Below are positions 50,936-59,211 of a DNA stretch of 64,000 nucleotides, piece by piece (position 1 is the stretch's first letter; every line of letters begins with the position of its first letter). The position numbers were made by a program, and so were the translations under genes. Location: the NCBI RefSeq assembly GCF_026342355.1, contig NZ_JAPEMV010000004.1, forward strand, positions 656,001-720,000. The letters run 5' to 3'. The notes below the pieces were generated by a model that had not been told where the DNA came from, did not search any database, and saw nothing but the letters and a program-made list of their open reading frames with translations. The stretch is from Streptomyces sp. NBC_00249 (GTDB taxonomy: Bacteria; Actinomycetota; Actinomycetes; Streptomycetales; Streptomycetaceae).

Positions 50936-53900
50936 GTGCGGTACCGAATCCTCGGAGTCACCGAGGCACGTGACGAGACCGGCGCCCCCCTCCCCCTCGG
51001 CGGCGCCCGCCTGCGCGCGCTCCTCGCCGCCCTCGCGCTCCGCGCCGGCGGCCCCGCCGCGGCGCCCGTCGCCGAGCTGGTCGACGAGGTGTGGGGCGAC
51101 GCCCCGCCCCAGGACCCGCCCGCCGCCCTGCAGGCGCTCGTCGCCCGGCTCCGCCGCGCCCTCGGCTCCCGCGACGCCGTCCACGCCGATCCCGTCGGCG
51201 GCTACCGCCTGGCCGCCGCCCGCGAGGACGTCGACCTCCACCGTTTCACCCGGCTCGCCGCCCTCGGCTCCCGGCAGCTGCCCACCGACCCCGCCACCGC
51301 CGCCGGAACCCTCCGCGAGGCCCTCGCCCTGTGGCGCGGCCCCGCCCTCGCCGACCTCCCCGACTCCGCCCGCGCCTTCCACGCCGCCGCCCCCGAGGCC
51401 CGCCGCGCCTCGGCCCTGCGCGACCGCATCGAGGCCGACCTGCGCAGCTCCGGCCGGGCCGGTGCCCCCGAACCGGCCGGACTCCTCCCGGAGATCGAGG
51501 CGCTGATCCACGAGCACCCGTACGACGAATCCCTGCGCGCCCAGCAGATCCGCGCCCTGCGCGGGGCCGGCCGCCCCGCCGACGCCCTCGCCGCCTACGA
51601 ACGCACCCGCGCCGCCCTCGCCGAAGCCCTCGGCACCGATCCCGGCCCGGAACTGCGCGCCCTGCACGCGGAGCTGCTCCAGCCCCAGCCGCAGCCGGCC
51701 CAGCCGCACGCACCCCGCGGCAACCTCCGCCCCCGCCTGACCTCCTTCGTCGGCCGCGAGCCCGAACTCGCGGCCCTCGACAGCGACCTGGCCCGCTTCC
51801 GCCTCGTCACCCTCACCGGCCCCGGCGGCTCCGGCAAGACCCGTCTCGCCGAGCACGCGGCCGCCGCCCAGCCCGAATCCGGCTGGCTGGTCGAACTGGC
51901 CCGCCTCGACGACCCCGCCGCCGTCCCCGGCGCCGTCCTCAGCGCCCTCGGCCTGCGCGAGAGCACCCTCGTCAGCCGCGAGAAGACCCCGGCCGAGGAC
52001 CCGGCCACCCTCCTCGTCGAGCACTGCGCGCACCGCCGTCTGCTCCTGGTCCTGGACAACTGCGAGCACGTCGTCGGCGCCGCCGCCGCCCTCGCCGAGC
52101 ACCTCCTCACGCACTGCCCGGGCGTGCGGATCCTGGCCACCAGCCGGGAACCCCTCGGCGTGCCGGGCGAGTGCCTGCGCCCCGTCGAGCCGCTGCCGCC
52201 CGCCACCGCGCACCGGCTGTTCGCCGACCGCGCCGCCACCGCCCGGCCCGGTTTCACCCCCGCCGACGACCCGGCGGCCGTCGCCGAGATCTGCGCCCGC
52301 CTGGACGGTCTGCCGCTGGCCATCGAACTGGCCGCCGCCCGGCTGCGGCTGCTCACCCCGCGCCAGATCGCCGACCGCCTCGACGACCGCTTCCGCCTCC
52401 TCACCGGCGGCGCCCGCACGCTCCTGCCCCGCCAGCAGACCCTGCGCGCCGTCGTCGACTGGTCCTGGGACCTCCTCGACGCACCCGAACGGGCCGTCCT
52501 CGCCCGTCTGTCGGTCTTCGCCGGCGGCTGCGACCTCGCCGCCGCCGAAGCCGTCTGCGCCGACCCCTCGTACGAGGTCGCGGACGTCCTCGGCTCCCTC
52601 GTCGACAAGTCCCTCGTCGTCGCCGAGCCGGGCCCCGACGGCATGCGCTACCGCCTGCTCGAAACCATCCACGAGTACGCCGCGGAGCGCGCCGCCGAAC
52701 ACACCACCGCCGATCCGGCCGACGCCCGCGCCACCGCCCGCCGCCACACCGCGCACTACCTCGCCTTCGCCGAGCAGGCCGAACCCCTGCTCCGCTCCGC
52801 CGCCCAGCTCCCCTGGATCCGGCGCGTCGAGACCGAGCTCGACAACCTCCGCTCGGCCCTCCACCGCACCACGGCGACCACCCCCGACGCGGCCCCCGAC
52901 CACGCCAGCGCCCAGCGCCTCGCCGTCGCCCTCGGCTGGTTCTGGTGGCTGCGCAACTACCGCACCGAGGCCGGCGAGTGGACCACCCGGATCCTCGCCG
53001 TCACCCCCGCCGACCCGCCCGAGGGCTCGGCCGCGTACTGGCGCCGCATGCGCCTCCAGGTCCTGAACGTGTTCCTGATAGCGGAGAGCAGGCCCGCCGA
53101 CGCCTTCCGCACCCCCGAGCACCAGGCCCTCGCCGCCCGCATCAAGGAAGCGTTCCGCCACGGCTCCCCGGAGACCACCCGCTTCCCCGGCATGCTCTGG
53201 CCCACGACGGCCTTCCTCACCGGCGACGTCGACTCCTTCCACGGCGACCTCGACATCTCCGTGGAGAACTGCCGCCGCCACGCCGGCGAGTGGGAACTCG
53301 GCGTCACCCTCCTGCTGCGCACCCACGTCGCCATCGACCTCACCGGCGGCCTGTCCACCATCGACGACGACCTCGTCGAACTGCACCTGATCGCCCGCCG
53401 CAACGGGGACCGCTGGATGCGCGCCCAGGTCGCCGGAGCCGCCGGCGAGGCCGCCATCTCGCGCGGCCGTTACGCCGAGGCCCGCACCGAGTACGAGGAG
53501 TGCCTGCGCCTCGCCCGGGAGGTGGGGGCCGGCACCGAGGCGCCCTTCGCCCTCGCCCGGATCGCGGAGACGGCCTACTGCGCCGGCGACTTCGAGGGCG
53601 CCGCGAAGCTCCTCGAGGAGTCCGACGCCGAGGCCGAGGAGTACGGCGGGGTGTACGACGCCAGCGCCTTCACCCGCTTCCTCGCCGCCCTGATCGCCCT
53701 CCAACGCGGGGACACCGAAGCGGCCCGCGCCGCGTGCGCCCAGGCCCGGGCCGAGGCCGCCCACATCACCGTGCCCGCGCAGTTCACGGCCGGACTGGAG
53801 ACCGTGGAGGCCGTCCTCGAGGCCGGGGAGAGCGGCCCGGAGACCGGGATCGCCCGGCTCGCGCCCGCCCTCGCGGCGGCATTGGAAGCCAAGTGCGCCG

Positions 53901-54196
53901 AACGCCACCTGGCCGCGCTCACCGAGACGGCGGCCCGGCTGCTGGCCGACGCCGGCCGCCCGGCCGAGAGCGTACGGTTCCTCGCGGCCGCCACCGCCTG
54001 GCGCGGGGGCTACCCCCGGCCCGTGCCCGAGGAGGCCGCGCTGGCCGGGCTCCCGGCCCGCACCCTCGCCGCCCTCGGACCCGCCGCGCAGGCCGAGGCC
54101 CGGTCGGCGGGCGCCGCCCTCACCCCGGCCGAGATCGCCGCCGAACTCACCGAACTGGCCCGGACCACCGGCCCGCCCGGGGTCAGCGGCAGCTGA
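50936..54196 (+). CDS. AfsR/SARP-type transcriptional regulator (BTAD, NB-ARC-like ATPase, TPR)
   Basis: A 1086-residue regulator. Residues 1-90 form an OmpR-like winged helix (MRYRILGVTEARDETGAPLPLGG...ELVDEVWGDAPP), followed by the bacterial transcriptional activation domain (to about 250: DVDLHRFTRLAALG, HPYDESLRAQQIRALRGAGRPADALAAYE). The NTPase has Walker A TGPGGSGKTRLAEH near residue 294, Walker B LLLVLDNCEHV, and SREPLGVPGE. The C-terminal half is helical TPR-like. Such proteins activate secondary-metabolism or developmental genes after ATP-dependent oligomerisation. It may control the neighbouring asparagine-synthetase-like gene; that is inference. Its 3' end overlaps the convergent sigma factor gene by 14 bp. 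Confidence 0.9.
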   Translation: MRYRILGVTEARDETGAPLPLGGARLRALLAALALRAGGPAAAPVAELVDEVWGDAPPQDPPAALQALVARLRRALGSRDAVHADPVGGYRLAAAREDVDLHRFTRLAALGSRQLPTDPATAAGTLREALALWRGPALADLPDSARAFHAAAPEARRASALRDRIEADLRSSGRAGAPEPAGLLPEIEALIHEHPYDESLRAQQIRALRGAGRPADALAAYERTRAALAEALGTDPGPELRALHAELLQPQPQPAQPHAPRGNLRPRLTSFVGREPELAALDSDLARFRLVTLTGPGGSGKTRLAEHAAAAQPESGWLVELARLDDPAAVPGAVLSALGLRESTLVSREKTPAEDPATLLVEHCAHRRLLLVLDNCEHVVGAAAALAEHLLTHCPGVRILATSREPLGVPGECLRPVEPLPPATAHRLFADRAATARPGFTPADDPAAVAEICARLDGLPLAIELAAARLRLLTPRQIADRLDDRFRLLTGGARTLLPRQQTLRAVVDWSWDLLDAPERAVLARLSVFAGGCDLAAAEAVCADPSYEVADVLGSLVDKSLVVAEPGPDGMRYRLLETIHEYAAERAAEHTTADPADARATARRHTAHYLAFAEQAEPLLRSAAQLPWIRRVETELDNLRSALHRTTATTPDAAPDHASAQRLAVALGWFWWLRNYRTEAGEWTTRILAVTPADPPEGSAAYWRRMRLQVLNVFLIAESRPADAFRTPEHQALAARIKEAFRHGSPETTRFPGMLWPTTAFLTGDVDSFHGDLDISVENCRRHAGEWELGVTLLLRTHVAIDLTGGLSTIDDDLVELHLIARRNGDRWMRAQVAGAAGEAAISRGRYAEARTEYEECLRLAREVGAGTEAPFALARIAETAYCAGDFEGAAKLLEESDAEAEEYGGVYDASAFTRFLAALIALQRGDTEAARAACAQARAEAAHITVPAQFTAGLETVEAVLEAGESGPETGIARLAPALAAALEAKCAERHLAALTETAARLLADAGRPAESVRFLAAATAWRGGYPRPVPEEAALAGLPARTLAALGPAAQAEARSAGAALTPAEIAAELTELARTTGPPGVSGS

Positions 54197-56189
54197 TCAC
54201 CGCGTCGGCCCAGCTCGCCAGCGTCGGCAGGTGGCCCTGCCGGGCCTGCTCCACCACCAGCCGCAGGGACGTGTGCCCGGCCAGCGGCACCCGGACGGAG
54301 ACCGGGGCGTCCTCGTACCCGACCGCGTCGGAGCGCCACAGCCGCTGCCCGTCGCCGTAGACGGAGAACCGCACCGTGCCGTCGGTCAGCATCGACAGCC
54401 CGTCCACCCCGGCCCGCGCCGAGAAGCTCGTGCACTGCCGGTTGAGGGTGATCTCCACCGAGGAACGGGAGTGGACCGTGATCCCCTGCCCGAACCGCTG
54501 ACCGCCCATCACCAGGCCCCACCGCTGCCACACCCAGCTGCTGCGCCAGGTCTCCAGCTCCGGGCCGGTGTGCCGGCCGAGCGGCGCGTGCCCGAGCGAG
54601 GCCAGCTGGAAGCCCTGCGGGGGCAACGGCTGCGGCGTGGGGGACGGCGAGGGCTTCGGGCGCGTCGGCGAAGGCGTCGGGGCCGGCTTCGAGGCGGGCG
54701 GCGCGACCGAAGCCGGGGGCGCACTCGTCGGCGGCTTGGGCGGGGCGGCCGGACTCGACGCCGGCGCGGGCGGCTGCGTGCCGCGCCGCGGCGGTACGGA
54801 GCCCCGTGCCTCCGGCGCCGGATCCACCGCCGGAGCCTCCCGGGGCGGGGTGGGCGCGGGAGCGTCGGGCACCACCGGCGCCGCCGCACTCGGGGCCGGC
54901 TTCGCCTGGGGCTCGGGCTCGTCCCCGGTCAGGGCGAACACCACCCCGGCGGCCGCGGCCACCGCTATTCCGGCGGCGATGGCGGCCTTGGCCGGGAGCC
55001 CCAGCCCCTCGGACACCGCCGCACCCCCGGCCCCGGCCCCACCGCTCCCCGCGGCGGCACCTCCCGCGGCCCCGGCCCCGGCAGCCCCCGCACCCGCCCC
55101 GGCAGTCCCGGCGGCGGCAGCCCCCGCACCGGCGGCACCCGCCCCGGCACCCGCCGAGGCACCACCCGCGGCGGCGGCAGCCCCCGCACCTCCGGCGGCG
55201 ACGACCCCACCGGCCACCACCCCCGCCGCCTTGGCGGCGTACCCGGCGGCGAACCACCCGATGACCGCCACCGGCAGCAGCGCGGGAATCCCCGCGTTGA
55301 CGTCCTTGAGCTCCCCGGCGGCCAGCCGGCACTTCGCGCACTCCTCCAGGTGCTTGCGCAGCCCGCGCTCCGCCCGCATCCGCAACCCGCCCCGGGCGTA
55401 CGCGCCCAGTCGGTCCGCGTACCGCGCGCAGTCGCCGCCCTCGCTCAGCGCGGAACTCACATGCGCCTGGAGATAGGCCTGCTTGAGCCCTTCCCGGGCC
55501 CGGCTGGCCAGCACCGCCGTCGCGTTGGCGCTCAGCCCGAACAGCGGCGCGATCGCACTCGGCGAGGCCTCCTCGACGGTGGTGTGCCACAGCACGGCCT
55601 GCCACCGCTCGGGCAGACTCCGGAACGCCTGCATCGCGAGGGACCGCTCGGCCTCGTGCATGGCCCGTACGTCCGCGCCCAGCTCCAGGGTGTCGTCCCC
55701 GGACAGCCCGCCCAGCCCGCCGGAACTCTCCGCACCGACGGCCGCCTGCTCCGCGAACACCGCGAAGTCCTCGACCAGATGCTCCCGCTTGGCGGTCTTC
55801 GCCCAGGTGGCGGCGACCCGCCGCACGGTCGTCAGCAGATAGGCCCGCACCGACTGGTCCGGCCCCGCCCCGCCCCGTACCGCCTGCAGGGTCCGCGCGA
55901 ACACCTCCGCGGTCAGGTCGTCGGCGGTGTGCCCGTCACGGCAGCAGGTCCGCGCGTACCGGCGCACGGCATCGGCGTGCCGACGGAACAGCACCTCGTA
56001 CGCACCGTCGTCACCGCCCCGCATCCGGGCGACCAAGTCCGCGTCGGACGGCGGCAGATCGGCGCCACCGGGCCCCGGGGCCGCATGGCGGCCGCCGGGT
56101 TCGCGCTGCGCCGGAACCTGCCGGGCGGGCAGGCTGCCCGCCTCGACATCGCCACCACCGAAGGACTCGTCCCGCCCGTCAACGCTCAT
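54183..56189 (-). CDS. ECF sigma factor fused to zinc finger, membrane helices and NPCBM sensor domain
   Basis: A 668-residue single-chain sensor-regulator. Sigma region 2 occupies about 48-115 (SDADLVARMRGGDDGAYEVLFRRHADAVRRYARTCC, TADDLTAEVFARTL) and region 4 about 185-245 (AFRSLPERWQAVLWHTTVEEASPSAIAPLFGLSANATAVLASRAREGLK). An anti-sigma-like zinc finger follows (HLEECAKCRLAAGEL near 280). Then come a hydrophobic helix (about 305-325), a long Ala/Gly tract, a second helix (about 402-420), a Pro/Ser/Thr-rich linker, and an NPCBM-like carbohydrate-binding domain (525-668, FQLASLGHAPLGRHTGPELE...). ATG 56189 starts just before the usual acidic head. The S. coelicolor counterpart is SCO4117, reported to influence antibiotics and morphology (from memory). 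Confidence 0.87.
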   Translation of the reverse strand: MSVDGRDESFGGGDVEAGSLPARQVPAQREPGGRHAAPGPGGADLPPSDADLVARMRGGDDGAYEVLFRRHADAVRRYARTCCRDGHTADDLTAEVFARTLQAVRGGAGPDQSVRAYLLTTVRRVAATWAKTAKREHLVEDFAVFAEQAAVGAESSGGLGGLSGDDTLELGADVRAMHEAERSLAMQAFRSLPERWQAVLWHTTVEEASPSAIAPLFGLSANATAVLASRAREGLKQAYLQAHVSSALSEGGDCARYADRLGAYARGGLRMRAERGLRKHLEECAKCRLAAGELKDVNAGIPALLPVAVIGWFAAGYAAKAAGVVAGGVVAAGGAGAAAAAGGASAGAGAGAAGAGAAAAGTAGAGAGAAGAGAAGGAAAGSGGAGAGGAAVSEGLGLPAKAAIAAGIAVAAAAGVVFALTGDEPEPQAKPAPSAAAPVVPDAPAPTPPREAPAVDPAPEARGSVPPRRGTQPPAPASSPAAPPKPPTSAPPASVAPPASKPAPTPSPTRPKPSPSPTPQPLPPQGFQLASLGHAPLGRHTGPELETWRSSWVWQRWGLVMGGQRFGQGITVHSRSSVEITLNRQCTSFSARAGVDGLSMLTDGTVRFSVYGDGQRLWRSDAVGYEDAPVSVRVPLAGHTSLRLVVEQARQGHLPTLASWADAVISCR

Positions 56190-56403
56190 CGCGGAAGCCC
56201 CCGCACGACACACTCGAACCGGTACACCGATCCAGCGTGTCACACGGCGAAGCCGCCCCGGTGCCCTCCGCGCACCATCCACCCGTCCGGGAAAGCACCG
56301 GCGACTCGATCACATCGCCGGAACCCTCCTCACCCGTTCGGACGATGGCCCGTTCGAGGAATCCGGTTGACGGCCCCCGCGTCCGCGGGGGCCACCCGCC
56401 GGA

Positions 56404-57174
56404 TCACACCGTCCGCGAACGCAGGCCCTCCAGGAGGATGTCCAGCAGCCGTGCCGAAGCCGCGGCCTGCTGCGCCGGGTCCGGCAGGGCCGGCGCGGCG
56501 GTGGCTATCACCAGCAGCACATCGGCCACCGTGACATCGGTCCGCAGCTCACCGGCCTCCCGGGCCCGGTCCACCAGCCGCCCGACGACCTCCAGCAGCG
56601 CACCCGCCCCGGAGTCCTCCGAGGGCTCGTCCTCGACGGAAGTGCGCGCGCCGACGACCCGCAGCTCGGGAGCCGAGCCCAGGGCGGCCTGCCGCTGGTG
56701 CGGAACGCGCGCCGCGCCCTCCTCCTCGGCCCCGTCCTCCGCGGCCGCGCCGACGCGCAGCACCTGCGGCGGCAGCAGCCGTCCCGCGCCCGAGGCCACG
56801 GAGGTGCGCAGGAAGCGCGACAGCGCCTGCCACGGCTCCTCCTCCTGCCCCAGAGCGGACTGGGCCTGCTCGGTCAGCCGGGCGGTCTCCTCCTCGGCTA
56901 TCCGCCGGACCAGGACGTCCTTGCTCGGGAACCGCCGGTAGACGGTCCCGACACCGACCCGCGCGCGCCGCGCGACGTCTTCCATCGGAGCCCCGTAGCC
57001 GAGCTCGCCGAAGACCTCGCGGGCCGCCCGCAGGACGTGTTCGAGATTGCGCTGGGCGTCGACGCGCAGCGGAGTGGAACGACCCACCCCGTGGGTCGTG
57101 GAGCCCGCCATCACGCGTCCGCCGCTCTCTGCGGACAGAGCAGTGGCAGAACCATGGAAATCGGAAATGTGCAT
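56404..57174 (-). CDS. TetR-family transcriptional regulator
   Basis: A 256-residue repressor-type protein. The helix-turn-helix domain is at about residues 40-90: NLEHVLRAAREVFGELGYGAPMEDVARRARVGVGTVYRRFPSKDVLVRRI. The ligand-binding part is unusual in carrying an acidic, low-complexity insertion (RVGAAAEDGAEEEGAARVPHQRQ) in the middle. ATG 57174 follows GGGGGA at 5-nt spacing; an internal ATG 21 codons later is possible. It is divergent from the NDH-2 gene with about 310 bp between, so it may regulate either itself or NDH-2. The ligand is unknown. Confidence 0.88.
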   Translation of the reverse strand: MHISDFHGSATALSAESGGRVMAGSTTHGVGRSTPLRVDAQRNLEHVLRAAREVFGELGYGAPMEDVARRARVGVGTVYRRFPSKDVLVRRIAEEETARLTEQAQSALGQEEEPWQALSRFLRTSVASGAGRLLPPQVLRVGAAAEDGAEEEGAARVPHQRQAALGSAPELRVVGARTSVEDEPSEDSGAGALLEVVGRLVDRAREAGELRTDVTVADVLLVIATAAPALPDPAQQAAASARLLDILLEGLRSRTV

Positions 57175-57483
57175 ATGTTTCCCCCGGTAATCATTTGTCT
57201 CCCCCCGGAGACACTCCCCGCCTTCACATCGAGGGGGGCCACGGTCATGAGGGCCCTGGTCCTACTCCTCGACGAGATACGAACATAGTTGAGCCAGAGT
57301 CAATTCAGAAGAGGCAGCCCCGGACGGAGCACCGCCCGATCGGAGCATTCACCCCCACTTTTCCGCCGCAAGCCACCGGAATCATCCCCTCCGCACCCCC
57401 TGACCTGCGGACCTATACCCGGATCCGGCTCCCTCGGCAGCCCCGTCCCGACACCACCACCGGTCACACAATTTGACGGGCCT
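57175..57483. other. Divergent tetR/ndh intergenic region
   Basis: About 310 bp. It contains an A/T-rich patch CGAACATAGTTGAGCC near 57281-57296 and CACAAT at 57466-57471, 12 nt before the NDH-2 GTG, a possible -10. A short frame at 57246-57288 (13 codons, MRALVLLLDEIRT) has no RBS and I do not call it. Confidence 0.5.
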
Positions 57484-59019
57484 GTGGACAAACTCCCGGC
57501 CACGTTGCGTCATGGGACGGTGAAGGCTGACAACTCCCAGGGCGAGTCCCACCCCGAGTCCCAGGGCGACGCCCTGAGTGACTCCCCGGGCGGCTCCCGG
57601 GGCGACGCCCCCGGCACCCCCGGCACCCCGCCCCGCACGCGCATCCTCGTCGTCGGCGGCGGATACGTCGGCATGTACACGGCCCTGGGCCTCCAGCGAA
57701 AGCTGAGATCCGGCGAAGCCGAGGTCACGGTGGTCACACCCGAGCCCTACATGACCTACCAGCCCTTCCTCCCCGAAGCCGCCGCCGGCTCCATCTCCCC
57801 CCGCCACGTCGTGGTCCCCCTGCGCCGCGTCCTCGACCGCTGCCGCATCGTCATCGGCGAGGCCCGCCGCATCGACCACGCCAAACGGACCGCGACCGTC
57901 ACCACCCTCGCCACCGCCGAGGAGGGCACCGGGGACACCGAGATCGAATACGACGAACTCGTCCTCGCCCCCGGCTCCGTCTCCCGCACCCTCCCCATCC
58001 CGGGACTCGCCGACTACGGCATCGGATTCAAGACCGTGGAAGAGGCCATCGGCCTGCGCAACCACGTCATCGAACAGATGGACATCGCCTCCTCCACCCG
58101 CGACCCCGCAATCCGCGACGCCGCCCTGACCTTCGTCTTCGTCGGCGGCGGCTACGCCGGCGTCGAGGCACTCGGCGAACTGGAGGACATGGCCCGCTAC
58201 GCCGCCCGGTACTACCACAACGTCAAGCCCGAGGACATGAAATGGGTGCTGGTCGAGGCCAGCGACCGGATCCTCCCCGAGGTCGGCCCCGAAATGGGCA
58301 CGTACACCATCCGTGAACTGCGCCGCCGCAATATCGACGTCCGCATGGAGACCCGCCTCGAATCCTGCGAGAACCGCGTAGCCGTCCTCAGCGACGGCTC
58401 CCGCTTCCCCACCCGCACCGTCGTCTGGACCGCCGGCGTCAAACCCCACCCGGTCCTCGCCGCCAGCGACCTCCCCAGGAACGAGCGCGGCCGCCTGCGC
58501 TGCACGGCCTTCCTCACCGTCGAAGGCGTCGAACACGCCTGGGCCGCCGGAGACGCCGCCGCCGTCCCCGACATCACCGTCGCCGCCGACGTCCCCGCCG
58601 GCCCCGGCCGCGAATGCGCCCCCAACGCCCAGCACGCCGTCCGCCAGGCCCGCCAGCTCTCCGACAACCTCGTCGCGGCCCTGCGCGGCGAGGTCCTCAC
58701 CGAGTACGCCCACAAGTACGCCGGCTCCGTGGCCTCGCTCGGCCTCCACAAGGGCGTCGCCCACATCTACGGACGCAAGATCAAGGGCTACCCCGCCTGG
58801 TTCATGCACCGCGCCTACCACCTCAGCCGCGTCCCCACCTTCAACCGCAAAATGCGCGTCCTCGCCGAATGGACCCTCTCGGGACTGTTCAAGCGCGAGA
58901 TCGTCTCCCTAGGCTCACTCGAACACCCCAGAGCAGAATTCGAACTCGCGGCAGGCGGAGGCCCCAAGGACCCCACACCCCCACCGGCCCCCGAGCCCCC
59001 GCGGAAGGGCCAGGACTGA
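57484..59019 (+). CDS. ndh: Type II NADH:quinone dehydrogenase (NDH-2)
   Basis: A single-subunit, non-proton-pumping FAD enzyme that passes electrons from NADH to menaquinone at the inner face of the membrane. The FAD-binding motif ILVVGGGYVGMYTALGLQRKL begins near residue 57, then VVTPEPYMTYQPFLPEAAAGSI, the NADH-binding motif FVFVGGGYAGVEALGELEDMA, and the C-terminal FAD contact HAWAAGDAAAVPD. The last 60 residues have the amphipathic membrane-binding helix region (YPAWFMHRAYHLSRVPT). An unusual N-terminal extension of about 50 residues is rich in Ser, Gly and Pro. The start is uncertain: GTG 57484 (511 residues) or GTG 57520 (499 residues). Confidence 0.93.
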   Translation: MDKLPATLRHGTVKADNSQGESHPESQGDALSDSPGGSRGDAPGTPGTPPRTRILVVGGGYVGMYTALGLQRKLRSGEAEVTVVTPEPYMTYQPFLPEAAAGSISPRHVVVPLRRVLDRCRIVIGEARRIDHAKRTATVTTLATAEEGTGDTEIEYDELVLAPGSVSRTLPIPGLADYGIGFKTVEEAIGLRNHVIEQMDIASSTRDPAIRDAALTFVFVGGGYAGVEALGELEDMARYAARYYHNVKPEDMKWVLVEASDRILPEVGPEMGTYTIRELRRRNIDVRMETRLESCENRVAVLSDGSRFPTRTVVWTAGVKPHPVLAASDLPRNERGRLRCTAFLTVEGVEHAWAAGDAAAVPDITVAADVPAGPGRECAPNAQHAVRQARQLSDNLVAALRGEVLTEYAHKYAGSVASLGLHKGVAHIYGRKIKGYPAWFMHRAYHLSRVPTFNRKMRVLAEWTLSGLFKREIVSLGSLEHPRAEFELAAGGGPKDPTPPPAPEPPRKGQD

Positions 59020-59211
59020 CGTTGTCAGTGCGCTCGGCCACACTGGACGTGTGACCATAGGTGGGCCTACACCTGCACACAGTGACATTCGCACGACATC
59101 CACCGAGCACAGCGACACTCACCGAGCCCAGCGACCGACCCAGGGGGCACCGCCCAGCGGTAGCTGGGGGAGACACCGCGACCACTTGCGACACCACGAG
59201 GCCTGAACGCA

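Noticed and set aside
57246..57288. 13-codon frame in the tetR/ndh gap as a leader peptide
   Set aside because: No ribosome-binding site and no attenuator hairpin after it.
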